A stretch of DNA of 30,931 nucleotides from Desulfobacteraceae bacterium UBA2245 (GCA_002347265.1 DDYB01000027.1:1-30931); one strand, 5' to 3'; shown: positions 1-7,510, numbered from the stretch's first letter. Translations and numbers: made by a program. Notes: generated by a model from the letters alone, not told the origin.

Positions 1-6
1 AAAAAC

Positions 7-27
7 GTTAACCGGACAGCAGTGCTT
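7..27 (+). repeat. Left copy of a terminal inverted repeat
   Basis: GTTAACCGGACA (7-18), three unmatched bases, then GTGCTT. The reverse complement of 30906-30925 at the other end of the window carries the same 12-bp core, three unmatched bases and GTGCT. Outside the shared block the flanks differ. This resembles the end of an insertion sequence lying outside the window. The IS family cannot be named from this much sequence. Confidence 0.55.
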
Positions 28-353
28 CTTTTTATTTTAAAAATCAACTTTCCGGATCAGTCATTAGTAATATGAGGCAGTTCTTTGACGAACCGACATG
101 CTGCGGCGCGGTTTCCATTACGGCCTGCCAAGTCAAATAAGCTGAATGGGTCCACATGTTGCCTTCTGCCGATAGATAGCAACATTTATTTACAGCTTTT
201 CTGCCGACTTTTTGCGCCTGTTTTTTCTTATGGCAGCTGTTTTGTGAAAGGATCACGCCCGCCCAGGCGTACCGCACAAGTGAGTTTTTCGGAATCGACG
301 AAAATTAGTATGAAGAAATTGAAGAGCTTGAAGTATTGACAGAAATAAAAAAT
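28..353. other. Stretch without a recognisable gene
   Basis: Open frames of about 80 codons exist on both strands, but none has a convincing ribosome binding site, a known motif or protein-like composition that I recognise. The stretch lies between the window-end inverted repeat and the terminator of the PEP-CTERM gene, and could be decayed mobile-element sequence. Confidence 0.4.
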
Positions 354-383
354 GAGCCGTCCTTGGTCTAATAAGGGCGGCTC
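343..383 (-). terminator. Rho-independent terminator of the PEP-CTERM gene
   Basis: Arms GAGCCGTCCTT (354-364) and AAGGGCGGCTC (373-383) pair over 11 bp with one G-T wobble and an 8-nt loop. Read on the minus strand, the hairpin is followed directly by ATTTTTTATTT. It sits 64 bp past the stop codon of the minus-strand gene ending at 448, which is the classic layout. Confidence 0.85.
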
Positions 384-447
384 TCCTGTCCTGAGCAAAT
401 GTTTAAATAGGTTGCTTCAAACCTGGACTGCGCCGGCATCTGCAGCA

Positions 448-1041
448 CTAGCTGATTCGTCTCTTGGCCCCAACCAATCCAACAACGCCGAAACCCAGCA
501 GCCAGACTGCCGCCGGAATGGGAGTCGAGGCGTATCCTGTAGTACCGGAGCCGTCGTTAATAAAAATGTGCGCTGCCGCCAAATACCCATCATCATTGAG
601 AGCCAAAACATCAGCCGCACTGGACCACCCCGATCCAGTCAAAGTGAAGCGCAACTCGGAAACCGCGGAACTCAGACCGTTAAATCCGTCAAGTACAAAG
701 GTGAACGATCCAAATCCATCTATTTGACCGCTGCTCAACGTAAATGCGGTACTGCCATTGCCTCCTGTCCAATCTAAATTGGATAACATTACAGTTGAGG
801 TTGGCGTGATACCAAAGGCCTGCGCTGCTCCAATCAGATAATTACCATACCTCGCTACGGTTATATCCGCCACATCGCCCGTCTGATCAACCGTAACGCT
901 CGCATACGGCCCGGGATAACCCGCAATGGCGGCATTGCCGACCGATAAATCGAAAGAGATAAGATCGGCAAACGCCGTCCCGCATACGAAGAACCCCAAA
1001 AAAACGCCTACAAATAGAAACCCCTTCAAATACTTTCTCAT
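448..1041 (-). CDS. Secreted VPLPA/PEP-CTERM sorting-domain protein
   Basis: 197-residue exported protein and presumed exosortase substrate. Seen: a signal peptide at residues 1 to about 25 (basic MRKYLKG, hydrophobic core, ending GTAFA); a beta-rich, Gly/Ser/Thr-rich body; and a C-terminal sorting tail (172-197) with TPIPAAVWL, a hydrophobic stretch and terminal KRR. This matches the VPLPA variant of the PEP-CTERM signal. The start at 1041 is chosen because GGAGGT (1048-1053) lies 6 bases upstream and the signal peptide then begins at residue 1. An upstream in-frame ATG at 1092 would add 17 charged residues before the signal peptide; a very strong AAGGAGGT lies further up (about 1110-1117) but too far from that ATG to be ideal. 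A VPLPA-type exosortase is encoded at 28802-30535. The function of the mature body is unknown. Confidence 0.85.
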   Translation of the reverse strand: MRKYLKGFLFVGVFLGFFVCGTAFADLISFDLSVGNAAIAGYPGPYASVTVDQTGDVADITVARYGNYLIGAAQAFGITPTSTVMLSNLDWTGGNGSTAFTLSSGQIDGFGSFTFVLDGFNGLSSAVSELRFTLTGSGWSSAADVLALNDDGYLAAAHIFINDGSGTTGYASTPIPAAVWLLGFGVVGLVGAKRRIS

Positions 1042-1158
1042 AACTTTACCTCCGTTTCTTCTTTTTCGTTCTTCAAAAAGCTTGAAAATCATCCCCGGCT
1101 ATAGCACCACCTCCTTACCTTGTTGAATTTTGATCGTTCTTGTTTGAGACCTTTAAAA

Positions 1159-1270
1159 GGATGTCGAAAAACATTGTGAGCGCAGACAGGACAAGTCTAA
1201 ATTCGGCTAAATGAGCATTTTGAGTTGAATCTAACGCCGTATCGCCAAGCGAGATCGTTTTTCAACAACC
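1159..1270. mobile_element. MITE-like element with 14-bp terminal inverted repeats
   Basis: GGATGTCGAAAAAC (1159-1172) and GTTTTTCAACAACC (1257-1270) are inverted repeats matching at 12 of 14 positions, bounding 112 bp with no coding capacity. It lies in the gap between two minus-strand genes, upstream of the PEP-CTERM gene. No target-site duplication is obvious. Calling it a miniature transposable element is an inference from size and termini. Confidence 0.5.
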
Positions 1271-1321
1271 TGCAAAACCTGCATCACATTCAGGGCCTTC
1301 CCCTTGAAACTTTACAAAAAG

Positions 1322-1648
1322 TTACGCATTGTATGGAATGATGTCGTATTTCTTGTAAAAACAAAGGGCTATGCCGTTTTGATCCGTGCGAACCACCCAC
1401 CCCGCAATATTTATATGGATCCTTTTTTCTTTAAGCATAGCTTCCTTCTCAAAGGAGAGCGCCAGGTCCACTTTTACATCCGTTCCCAACGGCATGAACT
1501 TGCGGGTCAAGAAAAAAGCCCCGCTCGAACAGATATCCCTGGTCGTCGCTTCAAACTGTATGATCTTCCCCCTTTCATCCATCACCGAAAGGAGCGCCGG
1601 CGCTTCAAGCGCGAATCTTTCTATTTCCCTTCTTTCGGTTTCAGTCAT
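1322..1648 (-). CDS. PilZ-domain protein (likely c-di-GMP binding)
   Basis: A 108-residue single-domain protein. The N-terminal RxxxR element is R7-EIE-R11. The second PilZ element is D38-ICSSG-43, the D/NxSxxG motif with Cys in place of the first Ser, a common variant. The C-terminal half (GWVVRTDQNGIALCFYK) fits the PilZ beta-barrel. Family members bind cyclic di-GMP and often control exopolysaccharide or motility, so one next to an EPS locus is sensible, but the partner is unknown. The ribosome binding site is weak (GGATGAGAG upstream on the minus strand). It is separated from the PEP-CTERM gene by the MITE-like element. Confidence 0.85.
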   Translation of the reverse strand: MTETERREIERFALEAPALLSVMDERGKIIQFEATTRDICSSGAFFLTRKFMPLGTDVKVDLALSFEKEAMLKEKRIHINIAGWVVRTDQNGIALCFYKKYDIIPYNA

Positions 1649-1888
1649 GGCAACGCGCTCTCATCCTGTCTGAAATCGAATTGAACTGAAATGCAAGGAT
1701 ACTCTCAGAGCTGTCCGGCTTCGAAAACCATATGTCGGAGTGAATGGGAACAGGGGAGCTGGCGTTGTCACTGTCGCCAGTCAGGAGAAAATTTCCGAAG
1801 TCGGTCCGGAACTCCTTAAATTCCTGCTTTAATAATTAGATACAATTGATTCATTCACGAAACAATACGCTGATCGTATGATTTTTTG

Positions 1889-2001
1889 CGTATTTTTACG
1901 GGGTTTTTATATAGGTAAAAAGCATCAGATCAAAATGAGTCTAATGCCCTTTACCTAGTTTTTGGGCTTCGAAAAATACGAAAAAAATAATGCCTTTTAC
2001 C
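1889..2001. repeat. Nested palindrome with an extra direct-repeat arm
   Basis: Outer arms CGTATTTTT (1889-1897) and AAAAATACG (1972-1980) are perfect. Inner arms TAGGTAAAAAGCAT (1912-1925) and ATGCCCTTTACCTA (1944-1957) match at 12 of 14 around an 18-nt loop. TAATGCCCTTTACC (1942-1955) recurs as TAATGCCTTTTACC (1988-2001), 13 of 14. The arrangement could be a protein-binding array or a mobile-element end. No function is known to me. Confidence 0.5.
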
Positions 2002-2308
2002 GATGGCGTCCTTCTGCAAACTAATGCTAATCAAATAATATCGTCCTTGTTTTAAAAATCGCCAGATGGGAATCAGGATGAGTTTGAATTTGTTTAAAAA
2101 CTCCGACCCTTTTTAATCCTGCCCGATTCAACGAGATGGCCGGTTTACCGCCAGCCGGCGGCAGAAAGGCAGTATGAACTAATAAAATCAATAAGTTAAA
2201 GCGGATTATCATGTGTAATCCAAGGGGCGGAGCTGGGTAGAGAGCATGGTAAAATCGATCTGCGAACCCGAAAATCCTGTGCATTTTTCAAAAAATTTTC
2301 ATGGTTCT

Positions 2309-2322
2309 TACATCATGATGTA
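2309..2322. promoter_or_regulatory. Perfect 14-bp palindrome, candidate TA operator
   Basis: TACATCATGATGTA is a perfect palindrome 97 bp upstream of the ribbon-helix-helix antitoxin start. Such antitoxins commonly bind short palindromes in their own promoter. A second small dyad, AGTG-TTAT-CACT, follows at about 2328-2339. The operator role is inferred from position only. Confidence 0.4.
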
Positions 2323-2418
2323 TAGATAGTGTTATCACTGAGAGGTCAAAGGGGTAAGGCTGAAGGCTGAAACCTCAACGATCCTAACGAAACCCATAAA
2401 ACGTTCCCGCCGCTTCCA

Positions 2419-2625
2419 ATGATTCGAACACAAATTCAGCTGCTAAATGAGCAGATCAACTGGCTCAAGAAATTCGCGCTCGAAAACAATATCTCCATGT
2501 CCCAGGTCATCCGGGACAGCATCGACGCTTACCGGGTCCATGCCGAAAGGAAACGGGAGCTGACCGCCAAAAAGGAAAAGGCCCTGTCCGCTGTCGGCAG
2601 CTTTGCCACGGAAGATAGGGACTGA
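2419..2625 (+). CDS. Ribbon-helix-helix antitoxin (CopG/VapB-like)
   Basis: A 68-residue protein with the typical RHH layout: N-terminal strand IRTQIQL (2-8), helix 1 around NEQINWLKKFALENN, then the turn and helix 2 SMSQVIRDSIDAY, followed by a charged tail (AERKRELTAKKEK) that would contact a toxin. It precedes a PIN-domain gene on the same strand, so it is very probably the DNA-binding antitoxin that neutralises it and represses the pair. No clear ribosome binding site precedes the ATG. Unusually, 99 bp rich in 7-bp-type repeats separate it from the toxin gene, where such pairs usually overlap or nearly touch. Confidence 0.8.
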   Translation: MIRTQIQLLNEQINWLKKFALENNISMSQVIRDSIDAYRVHAERKRELTAKKEKALSAVGSFATEDRD

Positions 2626-2724
2626 GGGATGAGGGCTGAAACCTGAGACCTGAAAGAGAAGGACTGAGGGCTGAGGCCTAAAATCTGAAAGCGCTTCGTT
2701 CCAAACGATCCAAACGATCCCAAT
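2626..2724 (+). repeat. 7-bp-period GA-rich repeat between antitoxin and toxin
   Basis: Degenerate units such as GGGCTGA, AACCTGA, GACCTGA and GGGCTGAGG run through the spacer, ending in a doubled CCAAACGAT just before the toxin start. The same family occurs at about 2340-2375, 3126-3165, 5040-5108, 7210-7350, 29640-29890, 30536-30570 and, inverted, 30871-30910. Confidence 0.6.
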
Positions 2725-3141
2725 TTGAAAATATTTGTCGACACTTCGGCGTTTTACGCGCTCATTGATCGATCCGACCGGTATCATGCCCAGGCGGCCG
2801 CCTTGTGGCCGGACCTGCTCGATGACAGTATTACTCTGCTGACATCGAACTACGTGGTGTGGGAGACGGTCTGTCTGATGCAGAACCGGATCGGGTTTGA
2901 GGCGGTACGCCTCTGGCATAAAGACATTCTGGGGGTTTTGGATGTTCTGTGGGTGAATGAGGGGATGCACCAGCGGGCCTATGAGCTCTGGCTTAATTTA
3001 GGCCGCAGAGAACTGAGCCTTGTGGATTGCGTCAGTTTCGTGACCATGCACGAGCATGGGATTGAAAAGGCGTTCTGTTTTAAACCGCATTTCGCGGACC
3101 ACGGTTTTTTTTGCTTGAGCAACCGGAGGATTGAGGACTGA
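2725..3141 (+). CDS. PIN-domain toxin (VapC-like ribonuclease)
   Basis: A 138-residue PIN-domain protein, the presumed endoribonuclease toxin of the pair. Acidic residues expected for the metal site are seen at D6 (IFVDTSAF), E47 (VVWET) and D101 (SLVDCVSF). The usual fourth acidic residue, in the DxHF element near the C-terminus, is replaced: the sequence reads FKPHF with K120 where Asp is normal. The toxin may therefore have reduced activity, or use the nearby D in HFADHGF. The start is a TTG at 2725; it is preferred because the catalytic D6 falls only five codons later and no ATG lies upstream in frame. The 3' end merges into 7-bp repeat sequence. Confidence 0.8.
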   Translation: MKIFVDTSAFYALIDRSDRYHAQAAALWPDLLDDSITLLTSNYVVWETVCLMQNRIGFEAVRLWHKDILGVLDVLWVNEGMHQRAYELWLNLGRRELSLVDCVSFVTMHEHGIEKAFCFKPHFADHGFFCLSNRRIED

Positions 3142-3154
3142 GCGTTGAGGAGTG

Positions 3155-3361
3155 ATGGCTGAGGACATTGATTTGAGCCGGATTGGTAAATTCGAGGATT
3201 TAATCGCACGGCAAAAGGCTCGCGAACTGACACGCGAAATTTACAGCCTTGCCAATGACGGCGTGTTGGCCAGAGCTTTCCGCCTGCGTGGCCGGATACG
3301 ATATTATTATTTCAAACCCTTAATCATTTATTTCGGTTTTACCGCTCGACCAGAAAGTTGA
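3155..3361 (+). pseudogene. Truncated four-helix-bundle (S23/IVS-family) protein
   Basis: The 68-codon frame starts MAEDIDLSRIGKFEDLIARQKARELTREIYSLANDG and continues to AFRLRGRIR. FEDLI-x-x-QKARELTREIY and F-x-LR-x-x-IR match the first half of the four-helix-bundle family (the 23S rRNA intervening-sequence protein family), which normally continues with RRAAVSIPSNIAEG and about 60 more residues. Here the frame leaves the family after IRYYYF and stops, so the second half is missing. The gene begins inside a 7-bp-period repeat (TGAGGAC, TGAGCGT, TGAGGAG, TGATGGC, TGAGGAC), so its first codons are repeat-derived. A second, frameshifted member lies at 30586-30862. Confidence 0.7.
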
Positions 3362-3370
3362 GTAAACAAA

Positions 3371-4597
3371 ATGAGAAGTGAATTTCAACCTCTTAAATGC
3401 GCATCGGTCTTAACAAACGGGTGTCCTGAAAATCGTCTTGACGCAGCCAGCATGAAGGAATTGCTGCTCAGCAACGGATGGACTATTTCTTCAGATATCG
3501 CTCAGGCAGATTTAATCATATTCAACGCTTGTGGCCTGACGGATAGCAATGAATTTAAGTCATTAAATTCCATTCGAGATTTACAAAAAAAAAAGAAGAA
3601 TGGAGCGCGGTTGATTGTCTGCGGATGCCTTCCAAAAATTAACCCGGCAAGTCTTAGTAAATTGTATGATGATATTACTTTTGGATCGGATAATATAGAA
3701 TATTTTTCCAGGCTTATCAATGCGGATCAATCAAAAAACTATCCGTGCGCTCATCACTTAATTCCAAGCACCTCTTCCGGCTTCGGGGTTGAAACAATAA
3801 TTCATAGATTTAATGAAATATATAATCCATATGCGCTATGGTATCACTTGCGGCTGAAAAAACGATATCTTAAATATTGGAAAAAAATGAATGCTGTTAG
3901 CCTCAATACTTATTTTATCAAAATTGCCACAGGTTGTGTTAATAACTGTGCTTACTGTGCCGTAAAACTATCGAGAGGCAATGTTCGAAGCAAGTCAATA
4001 CAAAATATCTTGCGCGAGGTGCAGGAAGGCTTGAATGAAGGCTGGTCAGACATCGCTTTATTGGCAACCGATTCGGGTAGCTATGGAATTGATCGAGGTG
4101 TGACCCTTGTTGACCTTTTGCGTGAAATAATTGCCATGCCAGGAGATTTTAAAATCCGGCTCAGAAATGTCCACCCGGGGTTTTTGATTCGAATGTCGTC
4201 CGAGTTAGCGCCCCTTTTTAAAACGGGCAAAATTGTTCATATGACTTCGGCGATTCAATCCGGTAATAATAGAATTTTAAAACTGATGAAAAGAAATTAT
4301 ACAGTTGAATCCTGTTATGATGCATTGGATATTCTTAAAAAAGCATGCCCATCCTTACAGGTTCGCTCACAGATTATTGTGGGTTTTCCCGGTGAGACAG
4401 AAAACGAATTTCAAGATAGCGTTAACGCCATAGATAAGGGCGTCTTTGATTTTGTTGAGGCCTACGCATTTTCGCCTCGAATAAATACTCCAGCTGCAAA
4501 CCTTGCCAACAGATTATCAACAATTGTCGTGCAGAATCGTCACTATCGGCTGGTAAAAAAAATATTGGAAAAGCTTGAAGCAAAGAAGGCTCACTAA
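3371..4597 (+). CDS. Radical-SAM methylthiotransferase-like protein without TRAM domain
   Basis: A 408-residue protein of the MiaB/RimO/MtaB type. An N-terminal UPF0004 domain has the expected cluster cysteines C18 (TNGCPEN), C54 (NACG) and C86 (CGC). The radical SAM motif C189-VNN-C193-AY-C196 is intact, and QIIVGFPGETENEF is typical of the family. Known members insert sulfur and a methyl group into tRNA or ribosomal protein S12. The usual C-terminal TRAM RNA-binding domain is absent, since the protein ends soon after the radical SAM fold, and there is a long insert (about 120-180). The gene is visibly more AT-rich than its neighbours, with oligo-A runs, suggesting separate acquisition. The substrate is unknown; the start is the ATG at 3371 with a weak ribosome binding site. 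Confidence 0.75.
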   Translation: MRSEFQPLKCASVLTNGCPENRLDAASMKELLLSNGWTISSDIAQADLIIFNACGLTDSNEFKSLNSIRDLQKKKKNGARLIVCGCLPKINPASLSKLYDDITFGSDNIEYFSRLINADQSKNYPCAHHLIPSTSSGFGVETIIHRFNEIYNPYALWYHLRLKKRYLKYWKKMNAVSLNTYFIKIATGCVNNCAYCAVKLSRGNVRSKSIQNILREVQEGLNEGWSDIALLATDSGSYGIDRGVTLVDLLREIIAMPGDFKIRLRNVHPGFLIRMSSELAPLFKTGKIVHMTSAIQSGNNRILKLMKRNYTVESCYDALDILKKACPSLQVRSQIIVGFPGETENEFQDSVNAIDKGVFDFVEAYAFSPRINTPAANLANRLSTIVVQNRHYRLVKKILEKLEAKKAH

Positions 4598-4631
4598 ATG
4601 GTTCTCGGGCTGAGACGTCAGCGATTGCCGA

Positions 4632-5039
4632 ATGTGTGACCCAGAGAGGTATTCGATCAGGTGTTGCGCAATCAGCAGGTTGTTGCTGGCAGCTTTACTT
4701 GCCTTGATGCCATGGGTTGCGCTTTCCTCGGCGATGTCGCCTCCTTTGGCCCAGGCGTTTATCATACATGTATCGGCCCTGGGCGGTCTCTGCATGCTGG
4801 CCTGCCTGGCGTGCGAGAAAATCATCCAGCGCGCGGGAGCGGTGCTCTTTGTTTTTGCCTACAGCTTGTTCTTGGAGTTTTTGCAGAATTACAGCCCCGA
4901 CCGTTATGGCTCCATGGAGGATGTTGCCGCCAACGCCCCGGGATGCCTGGCGGGCGTACTTCTTTATCTAACGATAGCCGGCTTGCATGGCCTGAAAAGA
5001 CGGTTTGCCTTACACGATCCGGAGAAATCAAAAGATTGA
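4632..5039 (+). CDS. VanZ-family membrane protein
   Basis: A 135-residue integral membrane protein with about four hydrophobic segments (roughly residues 15-32, 40-60, 66-84 and 100-118). The signature FLEFLQNYSPDRYGSMEDVAAN, containing the E-x-x-Q ... R-x-x-S-x-x-D-x-x-x-N pattern, is diagnostic of the VanZ-like family. The biochemical role is not established in general; VanZ itself gives low-level teicoplanin resistance, and VanZ-like genes are common in EPS/exosortase loci. It is the first gene of the plus-strand glycan block, and 7-bp repeat sequence separates it from gmd. The ATG lacks a strong ribosome binding site. Confidence 0.75.
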   Translation: MCDPERYSIRCCAISRLLLAALLALMPWVALSSAMSPPLAQAFIIHVSALGGLCMLACLACEKIIQRAGAVLFVFAYSLFLEFLQNYSPDRYGSMEDVAANAPGCLAGVLLYLTIAGLHGLKRRFALHDPEKSKD

Positions 5040-5108
5040 GGGGGAAAGCGGGTAAGCTGAAAGGGGTGAAAGCTCAAAGCTATAGGGTGAAAGCTGAACG
5101 TTGAGCTT
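5040..5108 (+). repeat. 7-bp-period repeat upstream of gmd
   Basis: Units such as AGCTGAA, GGTGAAA, GCTCAAA and GTTGAGC. GGTGAAAGCTCAAAG (5065-5079) also occurs twice in the exosortase linker and, inverted, at 30873-30887, tying the copies to one family. Confidence 0.6.
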
Positions 5109-5155
5109 TGGCCTCCGCCCTTATCCCCTAATCCTGTTTTTCCAAAGGAATTTAC

Positions 5156-6241
5156 ATGAAAAAAGCATTAATCACTGGAATCACCGGCCAGGACGGTGCG
5201 TATCTGGCTGAGTTCCTGATAGAAAAAGGTTACGAGGTCCACGGCATCAAACGACGGGCCTCCTTATTCAATACCCAGCGCATTGATCACCTCTATGAAG
5301 ATCCCCACATAGAAAATCGCAGGATGATTCTGCACTATGGCGATTTAACGGATGCGTCAAACCTGATTCGAATCATGCAGCAGGTGCAGCCTGATGAAAT
5401 CTATAACCTGGCCGCTCAAAGTCACGTGCAGGTTTCCTTTGAAACACCGGAATATACGGCCGACGTGGACGCAATGGGCGCCATGCGTCTGCTGGAAGGA
5501 ATCCGGCTTCTGGGGCTGGAAAAGAAAACCCGGTTCTATCAGGCCTCTACCTCAGAGCTCTACGGCAAAGTGCAGGAGGTTCCGCAGACCGAAAAGACGC
5601 CCTTTTACCCCCGGTCGCCTTATGCCTGCGCCAAGCTCTATGCTTACTGGATCACAGTAAACTATCGCGAGGCCTACAACATCTTTGCCTGCAACGGCAT
5701 TCTGTTCAACCACGAATCCCCGATTCGCGGCGAAACTTTTGTTACCCGGAAGATTACCCGGGCCATGGCCCGAATCTACCTGGGGCTTCAGGAGTGCCTT
5801 TACATGGGAAATCTGAACGCCTTGCGGGATTGGGGGCATGCCAGGGACTATGTGCGGATGCAGTGGCTCATGTTGCAGCAGGATGAACCGGATGATTATG
5901 TCATCGCCACGGGCGAACAGCATTCGGTCAGAGAGTTTATCGAACTAACCGCCAGAGAGCTCGGCATTGCAATCCATTGGAAGGGCGAAGGCTTGAAAGA
6001 GCGGGGCGTCAACATGGCCAACGGTAAAACCATTGTGGCCGTTGATCCGGCCTATTTCAGGCCGACGGAAGTGGAAACCCTGCTGGGAGATCCTTCCAAG
6101 GCCAAAGAGAAGCTGGGTTGGGAAACTCAGATAACCTTTGAAACGCTGGTCAAGGAAATGGTCCGGGCGGACCTGGAAGAGGCCAAACGGGACGAGCTAT
6201 GCCAGCGGGCCGGTTTCAAGGTAAGCAATCATCGTGAATAA
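5156..6241 (+). CDS. gmd: GDP-mannose 4,6-dehydratase
   Basis: Converts GDP-D-mannose to GDP-4-keto-6-deoxy-D-mannose, the branch point to GDP-L-fucose, GDP-D-rhamnose and GDP-perosamine. The 361-residue short-chain dehydrogenase fold has the NADP-binding G8-x-x-G11-x-x-G14 motif (ITGITGQDGAY) and an intact catalytic set at T132, E134, Y156 and K160, the same numbering as the characterised E. coli enzyme. AAAGGA lies 6 bases before the ATG. The next gene, which should supply the reductase step to GDP-fucose, overlaps by 8 bp but is a broken chimera, so the product of this enzyme must be used by another enzyme here or elsewhere. Confidence 0.95.
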   Translation: MKKALITGITGQDGAYLAEFLIEKGYEVHGIKRRASLFNTQRIDHLYEDPHIENRRMILHYGDLTDASNLIRIMQQVQPDEIYNLAAQSHVQVSFETPEYTADVDAMGAMRLLEGIRLLGLEKKTRFYQASTSELYGKVQEVPQTEKTPFYPRSPYACAKLYAYWITVNYREAYNIFACNGILFNHESPIRGETFVTRKITRAMARIYLGLQECLYMGNLNALRDWGHARDYVRMQWLMLQQDEPDDYVIATGEQHSVREFIELTARELGIAIHWKGEGLKERGVNMANGKTIVAVDPAYFRPTEVETLLGDPSKAKEKLGWETQITFETLVKEMVRADLEEAKRDELCQRAGFKVSNHRE

Positions 6242-7031
6242 AAATGACAAAATTTACATAGCCGGTCACCGGGGCATGGCGGGCGCGGCCTTTGTCAGAC
6301 TTTTGAAATCAAAAGAGTATCATAGCCTTATTGCCCAAAACCGTGCAGAACTTGGCCTGATTTGTCAAGCCGCCGTCAATGAGTTTTTTCGAAAAGAAAA
6401 AATCGACATCGTTTTTCTGGCCGCCGCAAAGGTGGGCGTCATTCTTGCCAATAGCACCTACCCGGCTCGATTCATTTATGAAAATCTGGCCATTCAGAGC
6501 AACATCATTCATGCGGCCTGTGAATCCGGTTTACATCGTCCGCTCTTTCCGGGTTCTTCCCGCATCTCTCCAAGGCAATGCCCCCACAACCCATGAACGA
6601 AGAAAGCTTGCTCGGCGGATGCCTGGAGTCCACGAACGAACCCCATGCCATTGCCAGGATCGCCGGCATCAAGATGTGCGAAGCCTGCAACCGGCAATAC
6701 GGCACGCGTTTCATGGCTGTGATGCCCGCCAATCTTTATGGGCCAAACGACAACTTTGGCCTTGAAACATCCCATATGCTGGCCGCAACCACTTGGAACG
6801 ATGAGGCTGAAAACCAGGTTTATAATGTCGCCTTTGGAGAAAGAGCATCCCTGAGCGAGTTTTTCGGGCTCATCAAGGAAAGAGGTGTGGATTCTGACGC
6901 AACCGCCAGAAAACCTGTCGCCCACATACCGTAATTTCAAGACAGGGGATGTCAAACATTCTTTCGCTAAAATTTCAAATTCCGGAGATTCGTTGGGTTG
7001 TTGCCCTGAATTTTCGGAAAAAACGACCTGA
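6234..7031 (+). pseudogene. Chimeric pseudogene: GDP-fucose synthase front, WbpP/TviC epimerase tail
   Basis: From the GTG at 6234 the frame reads as GDP-L-fucose synthase (KIYIAGHRGMAGAAFVR, FLAAAKVG, YENLAIQSNIIHAA). A frameshift near 6572-6580 moves the match to another frame (PPQPMNEESLL, TNEPHAIARIAGIKMCEACN, VMPANLYGPNDNFGLETSH). At about 6780-6795 the similarity switches: LAATTWNDEAENQVYNVAFGE belongs to the C-terminal part of UDP-N-acetylglucosamine 4-epimerases of the WbpP/TviC type, whose tail continues after a second frameshift as PTYRNFKTGDVKHSFAKIS (from 6921) and stops at 7031. The junction lies at a shared LAA-encoding stretch, suggesting recombination at short homology followed by decay. 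It is not expected to give a working enzyme. Confidence 0.8.
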
Positions 7032-7510
7032 ATAAAGCCGCAAAATGGTATCTCGAAAGGTTGGGGAATTAATTCCGCAGGAATGTAATTTTAAAGGGCA
7101 TGCAGTTTGCGTCATTGATAAGTACTGTGTTTTCGGAATTCGTCTGAGTCCTCCATCATGCGGCTGAGAGAAATAAAATAAGCTTCTCAGATGGTTCGTA
7201 CCCCCCCAGAGGGGGTCGATGGCCGAATAAAAGCTGAAAGAATTAAGAATTGAAGGGACAAAGGTTGAGGATTCAAGAATGTAAGAAGTGCTGAGGGCTG
7301 AATCATGGGCACTGAACGCTCAAAGTCCTGAAGACTCAAGCGGGCTGAGATCCGACCTTTTACAGCTATTGCAATTAAGGATATTTTTATTTATGTTTGT
7401 AATTGCAACTTGTTAAAATAAAAATATGTCGATGAACCAATCCAACTTTAGGTGGAAATAAGTGATAATCAAAATCTGTAAGGCCCTTTTTAAATTTAAA
7501 AGTACCGTTT
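7032..7510. other. Non-coding leader of the beta-helix lipoprotein gene
   Basis: No gene seen. The stretch contains a C/G hairpin ACCCCC...GGGGGT (7200-7216), 7-bp-type repeat sequence (about 7217-7350), and an AT-rich segment with a perfect inverted repeat TTGCAATTA (7369-7377) / TAATTGCAA (7400-7408). The AT-rich segment after the repeat units is a reasonable place for the promoter of the next gene, with TTGCAA at 7403 as a possible -35 element, but no -10 matches well. Confidence 0.45.
7369..7408. promoter_or_regulatory. Inverted repeat, candidate operator of the lipoprotein gene
   Basis: TTGCAATTA (7369-7377) and TAATTGCAA (7400-7408) are perfect 9-bp inverted repeats around a 22-bp AT-rich spacer, in the likely promoter region 118 bp upstream of the lipoprotein start. 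A regulator-binding role is inferred only from symmetry and position. Confidence 0.35.

Larger units (their letters stand above)
1693..2418. other. Non-coding stretch with palindromes and repeats
   Basis: No credible gene in 726 bp. It holds a small hairpin CTGGCG...CGCCAG (about 1758-1779), a nested long palindrome (1889-1980) with a further direct copy of one arm (1988-2001), a perfect 14-bp palindrome (2309-2322) and 7-bp-type repeat sequence (about 2340-2375) just before the antitoxin gene. An 85-codon minus-strand open frame at 2027-2284 has no recognisable motif or start signal. Confidence 0.5.

Noticed and set aside
2027..2284. 85-codon minus-strand open frame in the non-coding stretch
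   Set aside because: No start signal, no domain, no partner gene; composition does not stand out.
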